Shown in pieces: positions 6,653-14,452 of a stretch of DNA of 19,354 nt. The first letter of the stretch is position 1. Each line of letters starts with the position of its first letter. Source of the DNA: Bacteroidales bacterium UBA3382 (GTDB lineage: Bacteria > Bacteroidota > Bacteroidia > Bacteroidales > UBA932); NCBI GenBank assembly GCA_002358965.1, contig DEPW01000084.1:874-20227 (forward strand), read 5' to 3'. Made by a program: the position numbers and the translations under genes. The notes beneath the pieces are model-generated. The model saw only the letters and a program-made list of their open reading frames with translations, was not told where the DNA came from and searched no databases.

Positions 6653-8826
6653 TATTGTTCTTCCTCCTCTTCCGATACCGGGATGTTTATTTCGAGCATG
6701 ACGCTTTCCTTCCTGCCGTCAGGATAGGTAACGACCGCTCTCAGCTGCCTGGTTCCTTCGAAGGCTATTACGAACCTGTCGGGAGTGGTGATTATGAAAT
6801 CCCCGAGGAACCATTCGATCTTGCAGTCGCTGCTTTCGAGATTGATGAGGTCGAGCTTTATCGCATTCCCTTTGACAAGGTCGTCCCTGTTGATGAAGAT
6901 ATATGGAAAGTCGCTTTTTTGTTCGAATGTAGTGAAATCCACCGTGTATTTTTCCCCTTCGATGCCTCCTTTCGAGTACCATACCGTTATCGTATAGTCC
7001 TTCGCGACTTCAAGATCCATGAATGACACGGAATTGCCTTCCGCCTCCTGTTCGGCTACAATCCCGCCGTCTTTGTAGGATAGCCGTACCATGGCCGTCG
7101 CCTCCTCGTCTTCCTTGTCCGTATCCCAGGACATTATGACATTCTGGCCTGCCACTGTGATGCTGTGCTTGGTTACGGTCGGCAGATCCAGGGCGTCCGC
7201 ATCGAGCAGCTGGAAGACGGCATCGCTTCCCGACATCTTGATGTCATATAGCTGGTACGCCGCCCGGTTTCCGTTCCAGGCGGCATAGTCTGCATGCGTT
7301 TGGGACGAGCAATGGGTTACGCCCTGGGGGCCGGGAAAGAATATGTCGGCAGGGTTGTTCTTGTCGGCCGGGTAGGCGGCTTCGATGAGATCGGCGCACT
7401 GATGCAGCGGATAGCTGTTCACTTCGTTGTAAAGCCATCTTTGCCCGGCGGTGACCGGAGTGCCGTAATAATACGAAGTGCCTGCTTCGTTTTCCGAACG
7501 GTCGATATGGTATACCAGCAGGCCGGATGCGGGTATGTGGGCATCCCATCCCTCTTTCTGGCGGCATTCGACGATGAAATACTCGTCCGGGGTATCCGTG
7601 TCGAATCTGATGAACTCGTTGCATGAGTTTATCGGCGCGAGTGTCTGTTCGCCGGTGGCAAGCTCCCTTGCGGATGCGATTCCGAGCATTTCCCTCTCGA
7701 AGGCGTTGTAATTGGGAGGAGTGTTGCCTTCGTTGTTGTACGAGCCCGAATCCATTATCGAAGTGCTCCCCCAAAGCGCATCGGCTGTGGCCATCCCGTC
7801 ATAGTTGTAGCTCGTGTCGTATGCGTCCACAAGCCCTAAAGTATGGCTGAACTCGTGGCAGAATGTTCCGATCGAAGTAAAGACGGACCCGTTGCCGGAC
7901 AGACGGAGCTCGGAAGTGCAGGCATATTTCGATATCCTTACCCCGTCGAGGACGAGGTTGTCGTCAAAATAATCTATCACATGTGCGTGGGACCAGATGT
8001 TGTCTTCGTACAGGGCGGGGTTCTGCGCCTCGTCATTCCCGGCGAAAAACATGAACACAAAATCGCAGATGCCGTCTGCGTCAATGTCGTACTGGCTGAA
8101 ATCTATCTGGGAGTCCAGCCCCTTGCATGCCTCGGCCACAAGTTCCGCCGGGGCGGAATCGTTGCCCGTTTCGTCGTTCCCGCCATAATATGCGTAACCG
8201 TTCCCGGCCGTGTATGGCCCGTATACATCGAACTGAAAATCCGCAAGGTCGCCGAACTGGGCCTTGAAATATTCTTTTGCCGAACCTGTGCCGCCGTTTT
8301 CCGAATAACCGTCAGCGCTAAGCATGGAATTGAACCTGGCATTGTCGCCCTGGGTGAAAGGCAGGTCCGGGAAGTCCACAAGTATTATCACCGCCTTTAC
8401 AAGCCCCAGCTGGCCTTCCGCCCCGGTCATCAGCGGAGCCCGCCTGCGCTGGCCGTTGACTATGTCGGTGTATTCGCGGCGCCTTTTTTTTGCGTTTTCA
8501 ATCAGAAGGGCGTATGGTATGTCGCGTGCCTGCCGGATGACGGAAGCCGGGGCGTCCTTGTCCCCGACGATATGATCCGTGACCCTCCTTTTCCCGTCTT
8601 CATATACCACATACCGCAGATATCCGTCCTTGCACAGGCTTACTGCCGCTCCGTCTTCGGTCGTCGTCAGTCTGAAATATTCGTCTCCCCGGAATGTCAC
8701 GGTGACGCGGCTTCCGTCGGGCTGTGTGATGACGGTCCGTCCTGTCTTTACCGGGGAGGCAGCCCCGGGAAGCGCCCAGAGGGCGATCAGGCAGGCGGCG
8801 AGCAATGTATTTATGAGTCTGGCCAT
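6652..8826 (-). CDS. Secreted M6-family (immune inhibitor A-like) zinc metalloprotease
   Basis: The protein is predicted to be exported and to degrade extracellular protein. A signal peptide is clear from the ATG at 8826 (MARLINTLLAACLIALWALPGAAS). An upstream in-frame ATG at 8835 adds three residues; numbers here use that first Met. A propeptide of about 130 residues leads to the M6 catalytic domain, starting near KAVIILVDFPD (148-157). The zinc site is HEFSHTLGLVD (H327, E328, H331, with G334 and D337), preceded by an unusual Cys326. MDSGSYNNEG and PNYNAFEREMLG follow, as in M6 enzymes. About 180 C-terminal residues (from about 548) look like two beta-sandwich domains, with no sorting signal of the T9SS kind. 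Single gene; promoter near 8907-8914. Confidence 0.9.
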   Translation of the reverse strand: MARLINTLLAACLIALWALPGAASPVKTGRTVITQPDGSRVTVTFRGDEYFRLTTTEDGAAVSLCKDGYLRYVVYEDGKRRVTDHIVGDKDAPASVIRQARDIPYALLIENAKKRRREYTDIVNGQRRRAPLMTGAEGQLGLVKAVIILVDFPDLPFTQGDNARFNSMLSADGYSENGGTGSAKEYFKAQFGDLADFQFDVYGPYTAGNGYAYYGGNDETGNDSAPAELVAEACKGLDSQIDFSQYDIDADGICDFVFMFFAGNDEAQNPALYEDNIWSHAHVIDYFDDNLVLDGVRISKYACTSELRLSGNGSVFTSIGTFCHEFSHTLGLVDAYDTSYNYDGMATADALWGSTSIMDSGSYNNEGNTPPNYNAFEREMLGIASARELATGEQTLAPINSCNEFIRFDTDTPDEYFIVECRQKEGWDAHIPASGLLVYHIDRSENEAGTSYYYGTPVTAGQRWLYNEVNSYPLHQCADLIEAAYPADKNNPADIFFPGPQGVTHCSSQTHADYAAWNGNRAAYQLYDIKMSGSDAVFQLLDADALDLPTVTKHSITVAGQNVIMSWDTDKEDEEATAMVRLSYKDGGIVAEQEAEGNSVSFMDLEVAKDYTITVWYSKGGIEGEKYTVDFTTFEQKSDFPYIFINRDDLVKGNAIKLDLINLESSDCKIEWFLGDFIITTPDRFVIAFEGTRQLRAVVTYPDGRKESVMLEINIPVSEEEEEQ

Positions 8827-8828
8827 AA

Positions 8829-8858
8829 TTTGCATTTATTGAAAAATTTGTAATTTTG
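8829..8858 (+). promoter_or_regulatory. Promoter (-33 and -7) for the PCMD-domain gene
   Basis: TTTG at 8829-8832, an 18-bp spacer and TAATTTTG at 8851-8858 match the Bacteroidota -33/-7 architecture. The -33 box lies at the start of the divergent M6 protease gene. Predicted leader to 8923 is about 60 nt. Confidence 0.6.
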
Positions 8859-8906
8859 GCGCTTGTTTGACAGCGCGCATAGTGCATGTGTTAAACAATA
8901 AAGTCA

Positions 8907-8914
8907 CAAATATA
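8907..8914 (-). promoter_or_regulatory. -7 promoter element for the M6 protease gene
   Basis: The minus strand reads TATATTTG, with a possible TTTG -33 at 8931-8934 (16-bp spacer) inside the start of the divergent gene. The two transcripts would overlap at their 5' ends by about 40 nt. Confidence 0.5.
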
Positions 8915-8922
8915 GGGATTTT

Positions 8923-9903
8923 ATGCTGAACAAACTTGCTGAGAAGATTATTTTAATCGCGATTTTTCTCCCCTTTTCGTTCCGGGTTTTCGGACAGGAC
9001 AATGAGAAGGTGGCGGCGGATATGGAAAGAATAGGGAAATTCGATTTCTGGACGGTGCGCGTCATGGACGAATCCGACATAATAGGCGGTCAGACGGCCA
9101 TGCTGTACGAGCCTTCCGCCAGCAATGATACTATCACGGGGCGTAAGATATATGTGAATCCCGAAGGCTGCGTCTGGCGTACTTCCAATGTATACGCGGA
9201 TGTGCTGGGCGTCGTCAAGACGAGTACGAGCGTATTTCCCGAAAAACGCGGCGACGGCTATTGCGCAAAGTGCGAGGTGGTGCTCGAACAACTCAAAGTG
9301 TTAGGACTCCTGAATATGGATGTGGCGGCGCAGGGGTCGATCTTCCTGGGAAAGGTGGTCGAGCCTATACGCGATACCAAGAACCCTCAGGGAAAGCTCC
9401 TGTTCGGCGTTCCGTTTACCGCTACGCCTAAGGCGATGCAGCTGGATTACAAGGCGGTCGTCGGAGGAGAGGCGATCAGGGCCACGGGCCTGTCGAGGAA
9501 GAAGCCGATGGGCTACAAGGATTATGCGGATCTGGTACTCATGCTGCAGTACCGTTGGGAAGACGAAAACGGGAATGTGTACGCTTACCGTGTCGGCACC
9601 GGTTACGAGAGGATTACCGAAAGCACTTTGGAATGGGTCGACGGCCATACGGTGCCGGTCAAGTACGGGGACATAACCTCGGATCCCGGCTACGAACCGT
9701 ATATGGGACTGATCGAAGAGCGCCTTTCCAACTATACCCTGAACAGCCGTGGCGAATCCGTCCCGGTACACGAGATAGGCTGGGCCGAACCAGGGACGAA
9801 GCCCAATTGGCTGATAATCCGTTTTTCCTCAAGCTTCGGCGAAGCTTTCGTAGGCGCGATAGGCAACAAGCTCTGGATCGACAATGTAAGACTGGTGTTT
9901 TGA
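8923..9903 (+). CDS. Exported PCMD-domain protein (putative carbohydrate metabolism domain)
   Basis: This 326-residue protein has an N-terminal signal sequence (hydrophobic residues 9-23, probable cleavage after VFG before Q25). Most of the mature part is a PCMD domain (PF13201 type). Recognisable blocks are YADVLGVVKTSTSVFPEKR (about 91-109), GSIFLGKVVEPI (138-149), the LLFGVPFTATPKAMQLDYK segment and a C-terminal NKLWIDNVRLVF strand. This is a beta-sandwich family of Bacteroidota surface or periplasmic proteins, inferred to bind glycans; no reaction is established. It lacks a lipobox cysteine, so it may be periplasmic or released. It is monocistronic, divergent from the M6 protease, and is followed by a terminator hairpin. 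No susC/susD genes are present to define a polysaccharide locus. Confidence 0.85.
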   Translation: MLNKLAEKIILIAIFLPFSFRVFGQDNEKVAADMERIGKFDFWTVRVMDESDIIGGQTAMLYEPSASNDTITGRKIYVNPEGCVWRTSNVYADVLGVVKTSTSVFPEKRGDGYCAKCEVVLEQLKVLGLLNMDVAAQGSIFLGKVVEPIRDTKNPQGKLLFGVPFTATPKAMQLDYKAVVGGEAIRATGLSRKKPMGYKDYADLVLMLQYRWEDENGNVYAYRVGTGYERITESTLEWVDGHTVPVKYGDITSDPGYEPYMGLIEERLSNYTLNSRGESVPVHEIGWAEPGTKPNWLIIRFSSSFGEAFVGAIGNKLWIDNVRLVF

Positions 9904-9938
9904 AAAAAAAGGCCATGTCGCATAGGACACAGCCTCTT
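9903..9938 (-). terminator. Terminator hairpin between PCMD gene and hc1 (best for hc1 direction)
   Basis: Read on the minus strand, AGGCTGTGTC (9935-9926) pairs with GACATGGCCT (9919-9910) using two G-U wobbles, with a 6-nt loop, and runs into eight T. On the plus strand the wobbles become mismatches, but a shorter stem followed by CTTTT remains, so it may also terminate the PCMD transcript. Confidence 0.7.
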
Positions 9939-9980
9939 TTAGAGTTTGCGGCCGGATCGGCCCGATTCCGTTTGTCCTGC

Positions 9981-10154
9981 TTACTTTGAAGCCTCGACAG
10001 ATACTTTCCTGAATTCTTTCATCAACTTGCTGATGTTGAGAGCGGCTTTGCGTGCCCTTGTTCCGGCTGCCTTATTGCCTTTCTCTACCTGTGCATCCGC
10101 ATTGGCGATGAAAACTTCGATTTCAGCCTTGATCTGGTCTACAAGTTCTTTCAT
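9981..10154 (-). CDS. Small histone H1-like DNA-binding protein (Hc1 family)
   Basis: The 57-residue, Lys/Arg/Ala-rich protein begins MKELVDQIKAEIE and contains VEKGNKAAGTRARKAALNISK and LMKEFRKVSVEASK. This matches the short Hc1-like proteins (PF07432 type, named after the chlamydial histone homologue) found throughout Bacteroidota. It is predicted to be helical and positively charged at the C-terminal half, fitting non-specific DNA binding in the nucleoid. The gene falls below usual ORF length cut-offs. It has its own -7 box (10212-10219) in the 85-nt gap after the DPP III gene and a T-tract terminator at 9903-9938, so it should be transcribed alone and probably strongly. Confidence 0.85.
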   Translation of the reverse strand: MKELVDQIKAEIEVFIANADAQVEKGNKAAGTRARKAALNISKLMKEFRKVSVEASK

Positions 10155-10211
10155 GAAATAAAAATTGTTAATTGTTATACATTAAGGTGTGTTGAGTTGA
10201 AATATTTAATG

Positions 10212-10219
10212 CAAAAATA
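10212..10219 (-). promoter_or_regulatory. -7 promoter element for the Hc1-like gene
   Basis: The minus strand reads TATTTTTG (TAnnTTTG), placed between the stop of the DPP III gene and the Hc1 start, giving an A+T-rich leader of about 50 nt. Confidence 0.55.
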
Positions 10220-10239
10220 ATCCAATTTTTCGGATATTG

Positions 10240-12252
10240 TTACAGAACTCCATATTTTTCACCATATTCGAGCATCTGTCCGAGGAAATCGTCGGCATAT
10301 TCCAATCTGTAATCCGTGATTTCTCCGTTTTCGACTACCGGGACTATTTCCGGATTGACGAATCCTCCGTAAGGCTTGAGTCCGAGTGAGGCATATCTTT
10401 CACGGACTTCCTTGTGCAGGACAGGATCGATGTTAACGGCGTATTTCTCGATCAAAGCCTTGCCCGCCTGATAGTCTCCTTCGGATTTGATTCTCTGGAT
10501 TTCGGCCAGAAGCTCTCCGAAAAGTCCGCGCAGCCGTTCATAGTCGTTGATGACAAAATATGTCTTGCCGTCTCTTGTCTTCTTCTCGATTACATTGTCT
10601 TCGAGCCCGTTTTCGTAGCACCATTCGGCGATGAGCTTGCGGTTCTGCATGTGGGCTTCGGTGTTCGGCCTTCCCGGTTCCACTCTTGCGAACTGTACGA
10701 AGATACCGTTCCTTATATAAGTAAGGTATTGCGCTTTGTATGCTTCCATGTCAGGTAGAAGTCCGAGCTCTACCATCTTCGGATCGCCCATATAGTAGAG
10801 CGCGAACAGGTCGGCCCTTGCCTCTTCCAGGGCGGAGCTGTATTCTCCGAGGGCATTCGAGGATACGCCTGCCAGCAGCTGGCCCGAACCATGGCCGAGG
10901 CATTCGTGCAGGTCGGTATGCAGGTCGTCGGTGTAAGTTCCGTATTTCTTGATCATCGCCACTTCGTCTTCATCCCATGCGAATTCGGAGGTAGTGCTCT
11001 TCGGGGCTTCTTCCGCCGACATGTTGTAGGCGTGGGTGATATTTGCGATGGTCACTGATTTCGAGCCGTGTTCCTTGCGTATCCAGTCGGCGTTCGGGAG
11101 GTTCACTCCGATAGGCGTCGACGGATAACATTCTCCTCCCAAAGTGGTGGCGTCGATTACTTTGGCGGATATACCTTTCACCTTGGCTTTCTTGAAGCGT
11201 GGGTCGATAGGGGAGTTGTCCTCGAACCATTGGGCGTTGGCGCTTATGGTCTCTGTCCTTTGCGAAGCCTGTTTGTCCCTGATGTTCACGATGGATTCCC
11301 ATGTTGCCTTCATTCCTAACGGATCGTTGTAAGTCTCAATGAATCCGTTGACGAAGTCCACATCCGAAACGGTGTCGTTCACCCATGCGATATTGTACTC
11401 GTCCCATGTCTTCAGGTCTGCGGTCTTGTAATATTCGATGAGCAGGGCGATGTGCTTCTTCTGCAGGTCGTTCTCTGCGAACCGGCTTGCAAGTTCCAGC
11501 TCTTCCACTATCTTTTCGATAGCCTTGCCGTATCTTCCGCCGATGCGGTATGTGTCTTCGAAGATCTTCCCGTCTTTCTTGACCAGCCTGCTGTTAAGTC
11601 CGTATGATACAGGACGGGGATCGTCGGCGGATTCCATTGCGGAGTAAAATCTTTCGGCTTCCTGCCGTGTGACCCCGTCGTAGAAATTCACAGCCGATGC
11701 CATGAGGATGTCTTTGCCGTCATCGCCTGCGTATTTCCTTTGAGGGTAGAGTTCCGGATCGTACATTATTTCAAGCAGCGTTTCGGCATTCGTGGTATTT
11801 CCCGAAGCCTCTATCAGGCCGGCGAAATATTCCCTGCTGCAGCCGGGAACGAATTTGTCTTCGGCATAGTGGTGGTGTATGCCGTTGCTGAAGAACACTC
11901 TTTTTGCGTATGTGATGAAATCTTTCCATTCCTGGCATTCCCTGTCCCCTTCATAGCCGTTTATGATGGATTCGAGCATGTGCCTGATTTCGAGGTTGTA
12001 TTTGAAGTTCTGGTCCCAGATGATGTCCCGTCCGTATTTCGCAGCCTCCCCGAGATGGTATAGCAGGCTTTTCTGGCGGAATGAGAGCGAGTCCCATCCG
12101 GGAATCCGGTAACGCATGATCTTTATGTCGGCGAATTCGTCGATAGTATAGCGGAATCCGCTTTCGGAAGTTTCCGTTGTGGCGCCGTTACCGCAACCGG
12201 TAACGATGGCCGATAATCCCAGTGTGTACACAAGCAATTTCTTAAAATTCAT
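10240..12252 (-). CDS. Dipeptidyl peptidase III-like lipoprotein (M49 family zinc exopeptidase)
   Basis: M49 enzymes remove dipeptides from the N-terminus of short peptides. The hexapeptide zinc motif is HECLGH (HELLGH in the classic family), followed by EEARAD, which supplies the third zinc ligand: residues 449-454 and 476-481 counted from the chosen start. The total of 670 residues matches Bacteroidota DPP III. The start at 12252 (MNFKKLLVYTLGLSAIVTGC) gives a lipoprotein signal with lipobox V-T-G-C and Cys20, implying a membrane-anchored periplasmic or surface enzyme. The ATG at 12276 would overlap the upstream gene by 17 nt and break the signal layout. It is the last gene of the run from 13116 (7-nt gap to its upstream neighbour). 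A role in peptide nutrition is inferred. Confidence 0.9.
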   Translation of the reverse strand: MNFKKLLVYTLGLSAIVTGCGNGATTETSESGFRYTIDEFADIKIMRYRIPGWDSLSFRQKSLLYHLGEAAKYGRDIIWDQNFKYNLEIRHMLESIINGYEGDRECQEWKDFITYAKRVFFSNGIHHHYAEDKFVPGCSREYFAGLIEASGNTTNAETLLEIMYDPELYPQRKYAGDDGKDILMASAVNFYDGVTRQEAERFYSAMESADDPRPVSYGLNSRLVKKDGKIFEDTYRIGGRYGKAIEKIVEELELASRFAENDLQKKHIALLIEYYKTADLKTWDEYNIAWVNDTVSDVDFVNGFIETYNDPLGMKATWESIVNIRDKQASQRTETISANAQWFEDNSPIDPRFKKAKVKGISAKVIDATTLGGECYPSTPIGVNLPNADWIRKEHGSKSVTIANITHAYNMSAEEAPKSTTSEFAWDEDEVAMIKKYGTYTDDLHTDLHECLGHGSGQLLAGVSSNALGEYSSALEEARADLFALYYMGDPKMVELGLLPDMEAYKAQYLTYIRNGIFVQFARVEPGRPNTEAHMQNRKLIAEWCYENGLEDNVIEKKTRDGKTYFVINDYERLRGLFGELLAEIQRIKSEGDYQAGKALIEKYAVNIDPVLHKEVRERYASLGLKPYGGFVNPEIVPVVENGEITDYRLEYADDFLGQMLEYGEKYGVL

Positions 12253-12259
12253 ATCCTTA

Positions 12260-12511
12260 TCAGTGTTTATTGTCATTTTCCCCGAGTGCCGATTTCAGTT
12301 TGCGGACAAGGCGGAGCAGGAGCGAGATCCAGTCCACCGATGAGATGAGGCTGCGTGCCAGCATGACGGCTACATTTGACGGCGAATAGAACTCTTTTAC
12401 CGTTTCGTAGCGTATCCCGAGCCTCTCCTCTTTCTTGGCTATCTCGGTCTGAAGCTCGTCCAACGATGCCATCAGGCTTTTGTAATCCCTTATTCCGGCG
12501 TAATCAGTCAT
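12260..12511 (-). CDS. Small uncharacterised helical protein in YtxH/holin-like operon
   Basis: I do not recognise a named family. The 83-residue product has a charged, coiled-coil-prone first half (SLDELQTEIAKKEERLGIRYE, about residues 16-36) and an amphipathic or weakly hydrophobic stretch (NVAVMLARSLISSVDWISLLLRLV, about 46-69), ending in a basic tail. It could associate with the membrane. The start overlaps the preceding holin-like gene by 8 nt, which suggests translational coupling. YtxH, holin-like and a third small protein recur together in Bacteroidales as far as I recall, so a joint envelope-associated role is plausible but unproven. Confidence 0.7.
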   Translation of the reverse strand: MTDYAGIRDYKSLMASLDELQTEIAKKEERLGIRYETVKEFYSPSNVAVMLARSLISSVDWISLLLRLVRKLKSALGENDNKH

Positions 12512-12851
12512 TGTCGAAAAATATTTTTATGAATAGTCTGATGAAAGTGTTCCTGAACAGTTTCTTCCTGAAGACGAACAGTACGGCTGCCGATAGCGCC
12601 AGTGCGCCGGCCACTATGAACGAGCCTGCGGCGTAACTGTCAATGGCTTCGCCCAGAATGAGTATGCATCCGAACGAGGCCGCTGTCAGTGCCGTCATGC
12701 CGACGATGAGCATTACAAGCATGCCGGAAAACCGGCCGAAGACCGTCGACAGATCTTTGGCCGCTTTTAGTTTAGACTTCTTGAGCCGCAGTTCGATATA
12801 TTCCACGGCCTCTTCCGACAGTTCTTCTGCCGGTTTGGTGAATTCGCTCAT
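12504..12851 (-). CDS. Phage-holin-like membrane protein (holin-X / Phage_holin_3_6 type)
   Basis: This 115-residue protein has a charged N-terminal amphipathic helix (VEYIELRLKKSKLKAAKDLS, about 16-35). Two hydrophobic segments follow (about 43-69 and 75-94), then a basic cytosolic tail, RKKLFRNTFIRLFIKIFF. This pattern is the holin superfamily III-like family, often chromosomal and not linked to phage lysis. No phage genes are nearby, so the name describes topology and not lysis. It lies 13 nt after the YtxH gene and overlaps the next gene by 8 nt. Confidence 0.78.
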   Translation of the reverse strand: MSEFTKPAEELSEEAVEYIELRLKKSKLKAAKDLSTVFGRFSGMLVMLIVGMTALTAASFGCILILGEAIDSYAAGSFIVAGALALSAAVLFVFRKKLFRNTFIRLFIKIFFDND

Positions 12852-12864
12852 CTTTAAGACGGTG

Positions 12865-13116
12865 TTACAGTTTCTCGAGGTATCTTTCGAGTGCGTCGAG
12901 CCTGTCGAGCGCCCTTTCCCTTACGCTTTCCTTCAGTCCGTTTCCGGTTTCACGGAGGCTTTCTTTCAATTCGTCGGCGAGACTTTTCGCCTCTTCGGCC
13001 TTTCTGGCTATTCTTGCCCGTGTTTCGCTTCCTTTCTCCGGGGCGAAGAGCAGTGCCGCGATGGCTCCGACGGCCGCGCCTGCGATGAAGGCGAATATCG
13101 AATCTTTACTGTTCAT
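12865..13116 (-). CDS. YtxH-domain membrane-anchored protein
   Basis: This 83-residue protein has one N-terminal membrane segment rich in Ala/Gly (FAFIAGAAVGAIAALLFAP, about residues 8-26). The YtxH signature LFAPEKGSETR follows, then a long charged helix (RKAEEAKSLADELKESLRE) likely to form a coiled coil. YtxH proteins are general-stress-associated in Firmicutes; their molecular role is unknown. The start at 13116 (MNSKD) was chosen because the -7 box at 13144-13151 lies just upstream, and longer frames to 13284 would cross that promoter and the divergent gene. It is the first gene of a four-gene minus-strand unit ending with the DPP III peptidase. Confidence 0.85.
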   Translation of the reverse strand: MNSKDSIFAFIAGAAVGAIAALLFAPEKGSETRARIARKAEEAKSLADELKESLRETGNGLKESVRERALDRLDALERYLEKL

Positions 13117-13143
13117 GGCGATTAATTTTTTCAATGATATTGG

Positions 13144-13151
13144 CAAAGATA
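13144..13151 (-). promoter_or_regulatory. -7 promoter element for the ytxH-holin-like-DPP III unit
   Basis: The minus strand reads TATCTTTG (TAnnTTTG), with a predicted leader of about 25 nt to 13116. It rules out the longer upstream start of the same frame. Confidence 0.6.
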
Positions 13152-13172
13152 ACATTTTAGGCGGAAAAATGC

Positions 13173-13180
13173 TATATTTG
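13173..13180 (+). promoter_or_regulatory. -7 promoter element for the clostripain-like gene
   Basis: TATATTTG matches TAnnTTTG. The box is 21 bp from the divergent ytxH -7 box, so the promoters overlap. Transcription should begin near 13184, leaving 5-15 nt before the possible ATGs at 13190 and 13199. Confidence 0.6.
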
Positions 13181-13198
13181 CGAACCAATATGTTGATT

Positions 13199-14428
13199 AT
13201 GAAAAAATTTTTCATCTTTCTGGCCGCGATGGCCGCTGCCTTTTGCCTGTATTCCTGTAATGAGGATACCCCGTATACGGGCATCGGCAGGGTGGTGATA
13301 GTCTATATGTCCGCTGACAACAGTCTTTCGAAATATGCCGAGTACAACTACGATTCCATGCTGGAGGGCTATCTTCCTTCCGATGGAACCGGCGAACACC
13401 TGCTTGTGTTCCTCCATACGGAGGAAATCGAACCGGTGCTTGTCGAACTGTCCAGGGACAAAGACGGCAATCCTGTAAAAAGGGAGGTCTACCGCTTCGA
13501 TGTCGGCGTGTCGGCAAGCGCGGAATGCGTCAATACCGTTCTTACCTATGTCAAAGACAACTATCCTTCGGAAAATTACGGTCTGATACTGTGGTCGCAT
13601 TCCACCGGATGGCTTCCTGAACGCTACTACGAGGAAGGGGCGCCTTCCGGTTATGCGGATCCGTCGCATGCTCCCCGCGAAGCCACCGACCATACCGACG
13701 TATATGGAGACGCCATAGTGAAAATGGCAGTGCCGGAAATTTCAACGACGAGTTTCGGGCAGGACAGCGAAACCGGACGCGAGATAGACATAGTGGACCT
13801 GTCCGAGGCTATCCCGATGCATCTTGATTTCCTGATATTCGACAGCTGCCTGATGGGCTGTGTCGAAGTCGCATACCAGTTCAGGAATATCGCGGACTAT
13901 TTTTGCGCATCGCCGACCGAGGTGCTCGCCAACGGTTTCCCTTATACGCACATAATGGATCCGCTCTTCAGGCTGGCGGCGGATGCGGCAGTGAAGGAAG
14001 TGGCCGACCTGTATTTTTATTATTATGCTGCCAGCAGCTCTCCTTACGCCACGATTTCCGTGGTCGATTGTTCCAAACTCGACAACCTTGCCTCTGCGTG
14101 CAAGGCGGTATTCGACGAAAACAGGGACAAGGTGCCGTCATTGGACATGTCTTCCATCCAGCCGTATTTCAGGATGAACAAGCATTGGTTCTATGATTTG
14201 GCCGATTTTATCGGCGAGCTCGGTCCGTCGGCCCCTCTGATGGAGGATTTCAGCGCCGCCATGAAGGAAGCGGTGATATTCAAGGAGGCGACAGAACGCT
14301 TCATCAGTTTCGACATAACCGAATTCTGCGGCCTGAGCACTTACATCCAGAATCCCGAAGAGCCCTATCTTGACGAATATTACCGGGGGCTGGACTGGAA
14401 CGCCGCTACCGGGATGATAGCGGATTAA
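13199..14428 (+). CDS. Clostripain-like C11 cysteine peptidase, lipoprotein
   Basis: C11 peptidases cleave after Arg or Lys. From the ATG at 13199 the protein has 409 residues. A signal peptide with lipobox-like L-Y-S-C (Cys20) suggests lipid anchoring. The catalytic dyad is visible as H134 in LILWSHSTGW and C217 in LIFDSCLMGCVEVAYQ, in the order and spacing of the family. RVVIVYMSADNSLSKYA (31-47) is the first core strand, and CASPTEVLANGFPY follows the Cys loop. The usual G in WSHGTG is S here and DAC is DSC; both are mild changes. Frames extend upstream to 13061, but those codons cross the promoter and ytxH, so 13199 (or 13190) is preferred. It is a single gene divergent from ytxH. Confidence 0.9.
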   Translation: MKKFFIFLAAMAAAFCLYSCNEDTPYTGIGRVVIVYMSADNSLSKYAEYNYDSMLEGYLPSDGTGEHLLVFLHTEEIEPVLVELSRDKDGNPVKREVYRFDVGVSASAECVNTVLTYVKDNYPSENYGLILWSHSTGWLPERYYEEGAPSGYADPSHAPREATDHTDVYGDAIVKMAVPEISTTSFGQDSETGREIDIVDLSEAIPMHLDFLIFDSCLMGCVEVAYQFRNIADYFCASPTEVLANGFPYTHIMDPLFRLAADAAVKEVADLYFYYYAASSSPYATISVVDCSKLDNLASACKAVFDENRDKVPSLDMSSIQPYFRMNKHWFYDLADFIGELGPSAPLMEDFSAAMKEAVIFKEATERFISFDITEFCGLSTYIQNPEEPYLDEYYRGLDWNAATGMIAD

Positions 14429-14452
14429 GAGGAAAAACAGTCTTAACCTGCA

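Noticed and set aside
7843..8853. 336-codon open frame on the plus strand opposite the M6 protease
   Set aside because: It is a shadow of the G+C-rich protease gene in an antisense frame. The protease frame has a signal peptide and HExxH motif, while the plus-strand translation has no recognisable domain or promoter.
9301..9771. 156-codon minus-strand open frame inside the PCMD gene
   Set aside because: It is antisense to a gene with a signal peptide and family motifs, and has no motif of its own.
9831..9847. 7-bp inverted repeat AAGCTTC-GGC-GAAGCTT near the end of the PCMD gene
   Set aside because: It is short, is fully explained by coding sequence (SFGEAF), and no T tract follows. It is not convincing as a regulatory site.
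12504..12851. Prophage holin indicating an integrated phage
   Set aside because: No endolysin, tail, capsid, integrase or phage regulator is nearby. Holin-like proteins of this type are common chromosomal genes beside YtxH.
13061..13198. Upstream extension of the clostripain reading frame
   Set aside because: These codons run across the divergent ytxH start and both -7 boxes. The lipoprotein signal begins at 13199.
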